13,100 nt of DNA. Source: Candidatus Kuenenia stuttgartensis. Its GTDB lineage: Bacteria; Planctomycetota; Planctomycetia; Isosphaerales; Isosphaeraceae. The number at the start of each line of letters is the position of its first letter. Position 1 is the stretch's first letter. Shown here piece by piece: positions 1 through 6,754 of this stretch. The notes beneath the pieces were generated by a model, which had not been told where the DNA came from, searched no databases, and was given only the letters and a program-made list of their open reading frames with translations. Location: the NCBI GenBank assembly GCA_945872325.1, contig CAMBZY010000034.1, positions 1 to 13,100 of the forward strand, given 5' to 3'. The position numbers were made by a program, and so were the translations under genes.

Positions 1-624
1 AGAACGGTTCTATTCGACTGGGTTACAAAATCCTGGAGAACTGCCAACGACCCGTTCCCCCACGTCGATACCGGAGGCACCATCTGGCCCGCCTTTGCCA
101 ACACCCTTCAGCCCATTTTACAAGTCCCCATCGGACTCGTAAATGTCGCTGTGGGCGGGACTTCTACACGTCAGTGGATGCCCGGAGAAGATCTTTTTCG
201 CCGGTTTTCCGAAGGTGGACAAGCCGTGGGCCGATTTCGCTATGTGCTTTGGCAGCAAGGCGAAAGTGATGTGATTGAGAATATTCCGACAACCACTTAT
301 GTCGAGCGTTTGCAGACGATCCACAAAGCCCTTGCCAAGCAGTGGGGGTTTTCTCCACGCTGGCTGCTGGCAAAATCCACTCTCCATCCGACGGTCTATA
401 AAAAGCCTGTTGAAGAGGCTCGGATTAGGGCTGCGATTGATCAGCTTTGGATCGTTCCCGGATTTGGTCGTGGGCCTGATACAGATATTTTGAACGGTGA
501 GAATCGTGGTGGGATCAAGTCGCGGCGACATTTCTCGCCGATCGGTCAGCGACGGGCTGGGCTGATGTGGTTTGCCAGCGTTTGGGCGGCATTGAATGAG
601 GAGATACGACCATCAATAACCTGA
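1..624 (+). CDS. Sialate O-acetylesterase-like SGNH hydrolase (3' part; 5' end outside window)
   Basis: The frame is open from the first base to the TGA at 622-624, giving 207 visible residues; the N-terminus is outside the window. The protein resembles the carbohydrate-esterase family PF03629 (SASA, SGNH hydrolase fold), which removes acetyl groups from sugars such as sialic acids or plant and algal polysaccharides. Visible family blocks are GGTIWPAFANTL, the glycine block NVAVGGTSTRQW, the block WQQGESDV, and a C-terminal HFSPIGQRRAG, whose His is the likely catalytic histidine. The nucleophile Ser block would lie upstream and cannot be seen. The protein is probably secreted or periplasmic, as most planctomycete members are, but no leader is visible. 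A DUF1501 gene follows at once and may be translationally coupled. The family is fairly sure; the substrate is unknown. Confidence 0.8.
   Translation, partial: RTVLFDWVTKSWRTANDPFPHVDTGGTIWPAFANTLQPILQVPIGLVNVAVGGTSTRQWMPGEDLFRRFSEGGQAVGRFRYVLWQQGESDVIENIPTTTYVERLQTIHKALAKQWGFSPRWLLAKSTLHPTVYKKPVEEARIRAAIDQLWIVPGFGRGPDTDILNGENRGGIKSRRHFSPIGQRRAGLMWFASVWAALNEEIRPSIT
598..614 (+). promoter_or_regulatory. Strong Shine-Dalgarno facing an ATC codon
   Basis: GAGGAGA at 598-604 is followed after 7 bases by ATC at 612-614, in frame with the DUF1501 gene. No ATG, GTG or TTG lies at this distance in that frame, and the ATG at 642 has no ribosome binding site of its own. Either ATC is a rare non-canonical start or a former ATG has mutated and a weaker downstream start is used. 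Confidence 0.4.
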
Positions 625-641
625 ATGAATTTCAGCAGCAA

Positions 642-2051
642 ATGCATCGCCGAGCCTTCCTGAATCATTCTGCATCCGCCATGGGCGCAGCTGCGATTGC
701 CGGCCTGATGGCACGCGATAATCAGGCTAAAGCCTCTGCTGCAGCACAATTGACTCATTTTGCTCCTAAGGCCAAACGAATTGTTTATCTTTTCCAGTCC
801 GGCGGTCCATCGCATCTGGAATTGCTCGATTACAAGCCGAACCTGAAGAAGCTGCACGGCACGGAACTGCCGGATTCGATCAGGCATGGTCAGCGATTGA
901 CCGGGATGACATCCGGCCAGAAGAGCTTTCCGGTAATCGCTCCGAAATTCAAGTTCCATCAGACAGGTCAGGCGGGCACTTGGGTCAGTGAACTCCTTCC
1001 ACACACAGCACGTGTGATGGACGATATTTGCCTGATTCGGTCCATGCACACCGAGGCGATCAATCACGACCCGGCCATCACGTTTATTCAGACTGGTTCG
1101 CAACAGCCTGGGCGTCCTTCGCTTGGGGCCTGGTTAAGCTATGGATTGGGCAGTGAGGCCGACGATTTACCGGCCTTTATCGTTCTGATTTCACACGGAT
1201 CCGGTAAAGACGCGAATCAGGGGCTTCTGGAACGCCTCTGGGGCAGCGGTTTTTTACCATCCAGCCATCAAGGGGTGAAGTTTCGCAGCAGTGGCGATTC
1301 CGTCTTATACCTCTCCGATCCGCCCGGTATTGATCGTGATTTGCGCCGGCAAATGCTCGACGGACTCGCTCAACTCAATCAAAGGGAACTGGCCCAGTCC
1401 GGAGATCCTGAGATTTCGACCCGCATTTCGCAATACGAAATGGCCTTCCGGATGCAGTCTTCAGTACCTGATCTGACCGACATGTCCAAGGAATCGGCTA
1501 AGACGTTTGAGCTTTACGGTGAAGAGTCGAAAAAGCCTGGGACCTTTGCAGCCAACTGCCTTCTGGCGAGGCGGATGCTTGAGCGAGGCGTTCGATGTGT
1601 GCAGCTTTATCACCGGGGCTGGGATCAGCATGGTGGATTGCCGACGAACATTCCCAAGCAGGCCCATGACATTGATCAGCCTCAGGCGGCTTTGATCACC
1701 GACCTGAAGCAGAGGGGGATGCTGGAAGATACCCTGATTGTCTGGGCTGGGGAGTTTGGCAGGACGGTTTACGGCCAGGGTGGTTTGCAGGAGGATTACG
1801 GCCGCGATCACCACGGCCGATGCTTCTCCGTTTGGCTGGCCGGTGGAGGAATCAAGCCCGGTATTGTTCATGGAGAGACCGACGATTACGGCTATAACAT
1901 CACCCGCGACCCAGTGCATATTCACGACCTCAATGCCACGATTCTGCACTGCCTGGGCTATGACCACAAACGACTTACGTATCGCTATCAGGGCCGCGAT
2001 TTTCGGCTGACCGATGTGCATGGGAATGTGGTCAAGCCGATTTTGGCTTGA
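642..2051 (+). CDS. DUF1501 (sulfatase-like) protein with Tat leader
   Basis: From the ATG at 642 this encodes 469 residues, close to the usual size of planctomycete DUF1501 proteins (PF07394), which have a sulfatase/alkaline-phosphatase-like fold and mostly unknown substrates. The N-terminus HRRAFLNHSASAMGAAAIAGLMA is a twin-arginine leader, so export in folded form is expected. Family blocks visible are YLFQSGGPSHLELLDYKPNL, HTEAINHDPAITFIQTG with GRPSLGAWLSYGLGS, VWAGEFGRTVYGQGG, and DYGRDHHGRCFSVWLAGGGIKPG. The conserved His and Asp residues in HDP, RDHHG and HGETDDYG are candidate metal ligands. The start is uncertain. ATG 642 has no Shine-Dalgarno, whereas GAGGAGA at 598-604 sits 7 bases before an in-frame ATC at 612, which would add the residues INNLNEFQQQ. 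The gene may be transcribed with the upstream esterase. Confidence 0.9.
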   Translation: MHRRAFLNHSASAMGAAAIAGLMARDNQAKASAAAQLTHFAPKAKRIVYLFQSGGPSHLELLDYKPNLKKLHGTELPDSIRHGQRLTGMTSGQKSFPVIAPKFKFHQTGQAGTWVSELLPHTARVMDDICLIRSMHTEAINHDPAITFIQTGSQQPGRPSLGAWLSYGLGSEADDLPAFIVLISHGSGKDANQGLLERLWGSGFLPSSHQGVKFRSSGDSVLYLSDPPGIDRDLRRQMLDGLAQLNQRELAQSGDPEISTRISQYEMAFRMQSSVPDLTDMSKESAKTFELYGEESKKPGTFAANCLLARRMLERGVRCVQLYHRGWDQHGGLPTNIPKQAHDIDQPQAALITDLKQRGMLEDTLIVWAGEFGRTVYGQGGLQEDYGRDHHGRCFSVWLAGGGIKPGIVHGETDDYGYNITRDPVHIHDLNATILHCLGYDHKRLTYRYQGRDFRLTDVHGNVVKPILA

Positions 2052-2067
2052 CTCCATTGCGACCTGG

Positions 2068-2089
2068 TAAAGCAAGAGAAAGTGCTTTA
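2068..2089 (+). terminator. Hairpin after the DUF1501 gene, possible terminator
   Basis: TAAAGCA (2068-2074) and TGCTTTA (2083-2089) form a perfect 7-base-pair stem with an 8-base loop, 16 bases after the stop at 2051. There is no T-run behind it, so an intrinsic terminator is only a guess. The rest of the 236-base gap before the sigma factor gene shows no clear promoter. Confidence 0.3.
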
Positions 2090-2287
2090 TGATCGCTGGC
2101 CACAAAAATTGGTCCCGTAAGATTTTATGGCTCATACCGAATTTCGGGATGGCGGCATTCAATGTACTTAAGAATATTCTGTGATTCACTTTAAGGACCA
2201 TCCTGTAATCAGGCATGGGGCCAACTGTTTAGGGGGAAATTCGATTTTACAAATGAACTTTCTTGCCCTGAACCGGGAATAACCTGC

Positions 2288-2872
2288 ATGGCAATTCCCA
2301 CAACAGCCCTGGATAACGATTTAATCCGCCGTGTCCAGGCAGGTGATGGGAGTGCGTTTCAGCGGCTTGCGGAACTGCATGCCGAACCCCTCTATCGTTA
2401 TGCGATTGTGATGTGTCGTGACCACCACAAAGCCGAGGATATCGTGCAAGAAACGCTTGTTGAAGCGTGGAGGTCGATTGATCGGTTTGATTCACGCTGC
2501 CGTTTTTCCACATGGTTGTACGGCATCCTGAGGCATCGCTTCTTGAAGACGTGTCGCCATCGGTCGGATGGGCTGCTTAGCTCTCTGAATAAAGCTCCCA
2601 TTGAAACGCTGACGCAAAAGTCGGTTGGCCCAGAGTCTCTGTTTCAGACCTCCGAAGACGCCGAGAGGGTACAGATCGCGATTGCCGAACTTCCAGACAA
2701 ACATCGGCAGGTCATCGAGTTGCGATTCTTTGCCGATGCCAGCCTGGATGAAATCGCAGCGGTTTTGGATGTGCCGACAGGAACCGTGAAGTCTCGACTT
2801 TATCATGGTCTCGAAAAACTTCGCCAACTGAACCTGGCCGTGAACCTTTTCCCCTCCGCTGGGGAATCATGA
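2288..2872 (+). CDS. ECF-type RNA polymerase sigma-70 family factor
   Basis: This encodes 194 residues, the usual length of a simple group IV (extracytoplasmic function) sigma factor. Region 2 is visible at about residues 25-95, with DHHKAEDIVQETLVEAWRSIDRFD and the RCRFSTWLYGILRH segment that contacts the -10 element. Region 4 is at about residues 130-180, with LPDKHRQVIELRFF, SLDEIAAVLDVPTGTVKSRLYHGLEKLR, a helix-turn-helix for the -35 element. No C-terminal extra domain is present. The stop codon overlaps the start of the next gene by ATGA (2869-2872), so the two are translationally coupled, and that gene encodes a zinc anti-sigma factor. The sigma factor is therefore probably held inactive until a signal reaches its partner. 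The regulon is not known; the two-domain protein at 3443 is the nearest downstream candidate. Confidence 0.93.
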   Translation: MAIPTTALDNDLIRRVQAGDGSAFQRLAELHAEPLYRYAIVMCRDHHKAEDIVQETLVEAWRSIDRFDSRCRFSTWLYGILRHRFLKTCRHRSDGLLSSLNKAPIETLTQKSVGPESLFQTSEDAERVQIAIAELPDKHRQVIELRFFADASLDEIAAVLDVPTGTVKSRLYHGLEKLRQLNLAVNLFPSAGES

Positions 2873-3339
2873 ATGAGGCAGCCATGATTGACGAACGCCC
2901 ATACTGTGAATCCCGATCCGAAGCCATCAGCCTTTTGGCGGCTGGTTGCCTGAAACCTGAAGAAGAGAAAGGCTTGAGGCAGCATCTTGCGACGTGCAGC
3001 GTTTGCCTCGAACGGTTGGAACAATCGATTTCGGTTTGCTCTGGCTTGCGATCGGCAGGTCTGGCTTCGATGAACTTTGAGGCGTCCGCACTTGTATCGC
3101 GAGTGATGGCAGAGATTTCCGCAACAAATGCTGGGACTGCTAAATCGAACGACTGCAAAGTGGGAGCCAACTTCCTGGCCTTCTTTGGCCTGGAAGCAAT
3201 CTTGGCGCACTCGATGCAAGAACCGTCACGAGTAGAATCCTGCCAGACAAAAGTCCCGAGTTCGAGCACCGGCGGCAGCACCGAAATTGAAACAGGGACG
3301 CGTCTCATGAACTTTTTCGGTCTCCCCGTGGCCTATTAA
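2869..3339 (+). CDS. Putative ZAS-type zinc-binding anti-sigma factor
   Basis: The 156-residue product starts within the ATGA overlap with the sigma factor; an alternative in-frame ATG is at 2884. It contains the full zinc anti-sigma (ZAS) ligand pattern: Cys13, His39 (25 residues between), Cys43 and Cys46 (HLATCSVC). This is the N-terminal module that binds the cognate ECF factor in proteins of the RsrA/ChrR and PF13490 type. After residue 60 the sequence is less typical. No clear transmembrane helix is present; the segment NFLAFFGLEAIL is hydrophobic but short. A soluble, cytoplasmic, perhaps redox- or metal-sensing anti-sigma factor is the best reading. Assignment rests on the motif and on the coupling with the sigma gene; the C-terminal half is not recognised. 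Confidence 0.75.
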   Translation: MNEAAMIDERPYCESRSEAISLLAAGCLKPEEEKGLRQHLATCSVCLERLEQSISVCSGLRSAGLASMNFEASALVSRVMAEISATNAGTAKSNDCKVGANFLAFFGLEAILAHSMQEPSRVESCQTKVPSSSTGGSTEIETGTRLMNFFGLPVAY

Positions 3340-3344
3340 AGCAA

Positions 3345-3368
3345 GCCTCTAAGCAACTGAGAAGAGGC
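3345..3368 (+). terminator. Weak hairpin after the anti-sigma gene
   Basis: GCCTCT (3345-3350) pairs with AGAGGC (3363-3368) across a 12-base loop, 6 bases after the stop codon. No T-run follows. It could be a weak terminator separating the sigma pair from the next gene, or chance. Confidence 0.2.
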
Positions 3369-3442
3369 GGGAATTGTTGGGTAGTCAAGGCCGCTTTGGC
3401 TGCTAATTTCATCAAACTAGAATTCTACAAGGAGCGATCATT

Positions 3443-4186
3443 ATGGACCTGAAAGCCTGTGTCAAAGACCTTTACGCGATGCTTTTTGAGGGTCGCACTG
3501 AGGAGGCGTGGGAGAGATTCTATGCCGAAGACGTTGTCAGAAGGACCGAGTGGGAAACACGTGTCGGGAGAACTCAGAATCGAGACTATATTCAAGAATT
3601 CGTGGACAATGTGGAATCGTGGACGTCCAACGAAATCACGGGCATCGGCATCGATGAGGAACGTGCGGTGACGATGGTCCAATTCTCCCAGGAATTCAAG
3701 CATAGGATGTGGGGGCAGATCCGTAATGAAATTGTCATCGTTCAGCGATGGCGAGATGGACGGATTTACGACGAGTCCGTCTTCGTGATGAAGACCAACG
3801 AGAAGAGCGACGGACAGTTCTCAGACAACGAATCGAACACGGGAGAGAGTTGGCGACTGGTTTCCATGGTAATCGATGGCATTAACCAGCCTGTTGAGGG
3901 AGCGACTTCTTCGACCTCGGTGGGTAACGAGTTTACCGTGATCCATAACGGTGTCGAGGTGATGAAAGGTAAAGCCAGAGTGATTTCAGACGGCACGCCC
4001 TATCAGCAAGATATCGAAATCGACCGTGGCCCAGACGCCGGTAAGACGATCCGGCAGATTATCAAGTTCGAGGGCGATATGATGGTCGTGTGTAACGGTC
4101 CGCCCGACGGCGAGAGGCCAACCGAATTCTCGAGCGAGTCGGGCAGCGGTCACACGCTTGACGTTTGGGCTCGGGTCAAGCCTTAA
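3443..4186 (+). CDS. SnoaL/NTF2-like domain fused to TIGR03067-like domain
   Basis: AAGGAG at 3429-3434, 8 bases before the ATG, fixes the start of this 247-residue protein. Residues 1 to about 118 look like a SnoaL/NTF2-like alpha+beta barrel: the opening helix LYAMLFEGRTEEAWERFYAEDVVRR, then GIGIDEERAVTMVQFSQEF and QIRNEIVIVQRWRDGRIYDESVF. Residues from about 135 to the end resemble TIGR03067, a beta-rich domain common in planctomycetes: SWRLVSMVIDGINQPV, EFTVIHNGVEVMKG, IEIDRGPDAGKTI, MMVVCNGPPDGERPTEF and a C-terminal SGSGHTLDVWARVKP. No signal peptide is visible, so it is probably cytoplasmic. The function is unknown; both folds bind small hydrophobic ligands in known members. It lies 103 bases after the anti-sigma gene and could belong to that regulon. 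Its TAA stop lies inside the terminal repeat of the downstream repeat element. Confidence 0.7.
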   Translation: MDLKACVKDLYAMLFEGRTEEAWERFYAEDVVRRTEWETRVGRTQNRDYIQEFVDNVESWTSNEITGIGIDEERAVTMVQFSQEFKHRMWGQIRNEIVIVQRWRDGRIYDESVFVMKTNEKSDGQFSDNESNTGESWRLVSMVIDGINQPVEGATSSTSVGNEFTVIHNGVEVMKGKARVISDGTPYQQDIEIDRGPDAGKTIRQIIKFEGDMMVVCNGPPDGERPTEFSSESGSGHTLDVWARVKP

Positions 4187-4362
4187 GGAACAGGCCGAAA
4201 AAAACTTCCGCTCTTTAAGAGAACCATGGCCAAGTTCACCGCAGCTCTTGTCTAGCGGGTCTTGGCGCTGGCCCCGGTTGGTTTTGTATATCGCCGAAAC
4301 CGGGGGCTAGTTTCAATCGACTTGCGTCTAAAAACGGGACGTTACTTCCGGACTGATCCTAA
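4183..4362. repeat. TIR-bearing intergenic repeat element, copy 1
   Basis: The 180-base element fills the gap between two convergent genes. Its left end (4183-4218, TTAAGGAACAGGCCG then AACTTCCGCTCTTTAA) matches the reverse complement of its right end (4328-4362) imperfectly over about 33 bases. Inside, the 29-base core shared with the other elements lies at 4251-4279 (TCTAGCGGGTCTTGGCGCTG then GCCCCGGTT). GCCCCGGTT (4271-4279) can pair with AACCGGGGGC at 4298-4307 to form a hairpin. The element holds no ORF of note, so it is at most non-autonomous (MITE- or REP-like). Its termini overlap the TAA stop of the upstream gene and the TAG stop of the LysR gene. It may also act as a two-way terminator. 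Confidence 0.7.
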
Positions 4363-5216
4363 CTCTTAATATGCTCCAAGCTCTGCACAATGTACTCGGC
4401 GAACATTTCTGCAACCTTTGACAGTTCATCCTGTTTCATCAACGCAACTTCAGCGTCTACCAAGTGCGGCAGCTTAACTTCTTTCCGAATCGGATGAATC
4501 CCGGAGGGAATCATATGCGCTGGTAAAACGGTAATTCCAAGGCCGGCTTTCACCGCTGCGAGATTGCCCGCCAGGCTTGGACTGGTGTAACTGATGTGCC
4601 AGCTTCGTTTCGCTCGATCTAAAGCCGCTAAAGCTCGCGCCCTGTAGATGCAAGGTTGGGGAGAGAGTACAAGCGATAACCTTTCTCCTGGTTCATAGCC
4701 GTCAACCGCCGCCCAGACCAACGGCTCTCTCCATACCTTTGTTCCACCTTTTACCCTCTGAGGATCGCGTTTAACGAGAATTACGTCATACTCACCCCGA
4801 TGAAAGCCGTCGATGAGATTGAGGGTCAAATCACATGCCACATTCAACTGGACACGCGGATGATACTGGCGGAATCTGGCGAGCACTTCCGGAAGATAAT
4901 GCGTTGCAAAGTCCTCGGGCGTTCCGAAACGAATCTCACCCTCCACAGCTGGCTCCCTTAGACGACTGAAAACCTCCCACTGAAGTTGAATGATCCGCTT
5001 GGCATAACCCAAAAAAATCTCGCCCTCTGGAGTAAGCACTACCTTGCGGCCAGTCCGGTCAAAAAGTTCGCAACCAAGCTGCTCCTCCAGTTTCTTGATC
5101 TGCAAACTGAGAGCCGACTGAGTCCGGTTGACAGTGGCAGCAGCCAGACCGAAAGTCCCGGTTTCGGCTATGGCCACGAAGCTCTTGAGTTGCAAGGTAT
5201 CGACGAAAAAAGCCAT
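4359..5216 (-). CDS. LysR-type transcriptional regulator of the DAB locus
   Basis: The 285-residue product has the usual LysR layout. An N-terminal winged helix-turn-helix lies at about residues 6-65 (LKSFVAIAETGTFGLAAATVNRTQSALSLQIKKLEEQLGCELFDR, TGRKVVLTPEG). It is followed by a linker helix and a periplasmic-binding-protein-like effector domain from about residue 92 (GEIRFGTPEDFATHYLPEVLARFRQYHP through AGLGITVLPAHMIPSG). The gene is divergent from dabB with 128 bases between the starts, the classic arrangement for a LysR regulator that controls the neighbouring operon and itself. LysR regulators are known beside inorganic-carbon uptake genes in chemoautotrophs, so control of dabBA is a reasonable inference; the effector is unknown. 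The TAG stop (4359-4361 complement) lies in the right end of repeat element 1. Confidence 0.9.
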   Translation of the reverse strand: MAFFVDTLQLKSFVAIAETGTFGLAAATVNRTQSALSLQIKKLEEQLGCELFDRTGRKVVLTPEGEIFLGYAKRIIQLQWEVFSRLREPAVEGEIRFGTPEDFATHYLPEVLARFRQYHPRVQLNVACDLTLNLIDGFHRGEYDVILVKRDPQRVKGGTKVWREPLVWAAVDGYEPGERLSLVLSPQPCIYRARALAALDRAKRSWHISYTSPSLAGNLAAVKAGLGITVLPAHMIPSGIHPIRKEVKLPHLVDAEVALMKQDELSKVAEMFAEYIVQSLEHIKS

Positions 5217-5240
5217 GCCTGTTTCCTATTTGAAAAACTG

Positions 5241-5296
5241 ATCGGACCGATGAGAACTATCAATTTTACAAATATCATTACGACAGGTAGTCTGTC
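5241..5296. promoter_or_regulatory. Divergent lysR/dabB control region with two dyads
   Basis: The 128-base gap between the divergent starts holds two clear dyads: ATCGGACCGAT at 5241-5251 and GACAG-N5-CTGTC at 5282-5296. Between them lies an AT-rich stretch with an imperfect TAT...ATA symmetry (TATCAATTTTACAAATA). LysR regulators usually bind T-N11-A dyads in such gaps, so these are candidate sites. Which one is used cannot be told from one sequence. The ribosome binding site of dabB is AAGGAG at 5334-5339. Confidence 0.4.
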
Positions 5297-5344
5297 AATA
5301 ATGGCCGAGAGGAAACCTCGATATTCCTTTTATAAGGAGTTCAA

Positions 5345-6691
5345 ATGCCCTTGTTTCGCGTACCTGAATCGGGCCTGTTTCGAGCCGATAACCTCGCTTG
5401 GGTCATGGCTGGATTGATCCTGTTCGTTGTCGCCAATGTGACAGCATATTCGAGGCGTTATCTCGCTGGTGACAGGAAACAGCTTTCCCATCATCTATGG
5501 GTTTTGCTCCTCGGAAGCTCCGTACTTTGCATGGTATTTGCTGACCAACTTCTCGTGCTGCTCATCGCCTGGACAATCAGCAACCTGCTACTCATCAGGC
5601 TCATGATCCATAAAACAGAGTGGATTGCCGCCCGAAACGCTGGACTTCTTGCACTCAAAAACTTCGGCATCGGTTTCATACTCCTGGGAGCAGGATTCTG
5701 GATTCTGGCCGAAGACGCTGGTACAGCATCGATCAGCGAAATCATCTCAGCGACAGACAAACAGACGACTCAGGTATTTACCGGATTGCTCTTGATCGCG
5801 ATTGCAACAATGACACAATCTGCCGTTTGGCCCTTCCATCGCTGGCTTAACTCCTCGCTGAACTCGCCAACGCCGGTCTCCGCGATCATGCATGCGGGAG
5901 TCATTAATGGCGGAGGTTTCCTGCTTGTGCGATTCTCTCCACTTTATGCAAGCCAGCCTTTATTGTTGCACGGAATCTTTGTGGTCGGGCTTATCACAGC
6001 AGTGGCAGGTAGCTTCTGGAAGCTGATTCAAACTGATATTAAACGGATGCTGGTTTGTTCCACAATCGGACAGATGGGCTTCATGCTCATGCAATGCGGG
6101 ATGGGCCTGTTCGCACCGGCATTCTCGCATCTCGTCTGGCATGGGATCTTTAAAGCCTATCTCTTCCTGAACGCTGGCTCGGTCTTGAAAGAGAAGCGAA
6201 TTGCCATAACCACCCGCTTGTCTCCACTGCGAATTGCGGTTGCCTGCTGTTCGGGGGCCATAGGAGCCTTGGCGTTTGCAGTGACAAGCGAGACCGATCT
6301 CAGCTTCGATAACACCAGTTGCATGATGATCCTGCTCGCCTTCATGGCTACCACACAACTGGCGATCGGATTGCTCGAGAAACCAGTGACCATCTTCCGC
6401 ACTGCTGGCACATTTCTGACTGGAATCGGCGCAGGTGCGCTCTATGGCTTCAACCTCCGCCTGATCGAAACGACCCTTGCGCCGCTTCATACCCCGAAGC
6501 CACAACCAATGGACGCAATCTATTTCACCGGTTTTGCCGTGATCGTCCTGGTTTGGATGGCCATGATCCTCAAACTGCCGACCAGGCTTCAATCCCAAAG
6601 CCTGTGGAAGCGACTTTATATGGAGGCCCTCAATGCCAGCCAACCGCACCCATCGACTGTCAGCGCAACTCGAACCACTTACCAATCCTGA
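5345..6691 (+). CDS. dabB: DabB: NuoL/MrpA-like membrane subunit of the DAB inorganic-carbon accumulation complex
   Basis: The 448-residue polytopic membrane protein belongs to the proton-conducting NADH:quinone/Mrp antiporter family (PF00361). It has the sequence pattern of the DabB subgroup: SAVWPFHRWLNSSLNSPTPVSAIMHAGVINGGGFLLVRF at about residues 159-197, KLIQTDIKRMLVCSTIGQMGFMLMQCGMGLF at 226-255, and HLVWHGIFKAYLFLNAGSVLKEKR at 262-285. Hydrophobic segments run from residue 20 onwards and again at about 295-415. In the known DAB complexes this subunit is thought to couple a cation gradient to vectorial CO2 hydration by the partner DabA. AAGGAG lies 5 bases before the ATG. dabA follows on the same strand 63 bases downstream, so they form one operon. 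No defect is visible. A plain NuoL subunit is unlikely because no other nuo genes are near and a DUF2309 gene follows. Confidence 0.9.
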   Translation: MPLFRVPESGLFRADNLAWVMAGLILFVVANVTAYSRRYLAGDRKQLSHHLWVLLLGSSVLCMVFADQLLVLLIAWTISNLLLIRLMIHKTEWIAARNAGLLALKNFGIGFILLGAGFWILAEDAGTASISEIISATDKQTTQVFTGLLLIAIATMTQSAVWPFHRWLNSSLNSPTPVSAIMHAGVINGGGFLLVRFSPLYASQPLLLHGIFVVGLITAVAGSFWKLIQTDIKRMLVCSTIGQMGFMLMQCGMGLFAPAFSHLVWHGIFKAYLFLNAGSVLKEKRIAITTRLSPLRIAVACCSGAIGALAFAVTSETDLSFDNTSCMMILLAFMATTQLAIGLLEKPVTIFRTAGTFLTGIGAGALYGFNLRLIETTLAPLHTPKPQPMDAIYFTGFAVIVLVWMAMILKLPTRLQSQSLWKRLYMEALNASQPHPSTVSATRTTYQS

Positions 6692-6754
6692 AAAGATGTT
6701 CCTATGAAAGCCTTTGTGATGCCTGTGATGAAACCGAGGAAAAGGATTGCACGG

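Noticed and set aside
546..1103. Minus-strand ORF of 185 codons at the esterase/DUF1501 junction
   Set aside because: It overlaps two confident plus-strand genes and has no recognisable domain or binding site.
1461..2216. Minus-strand ORF of 251 codons over the DUF1501 gene
   Set aside because: It is antisense to a clear protein family with conserved blocks, and its composition looks like a shadow frame.
4183..4362. Complete insertion sequence
   Set aside because: The element has inverted termini but only 180 bases and no transposase ORF, so at most it is a non-autonomous element.
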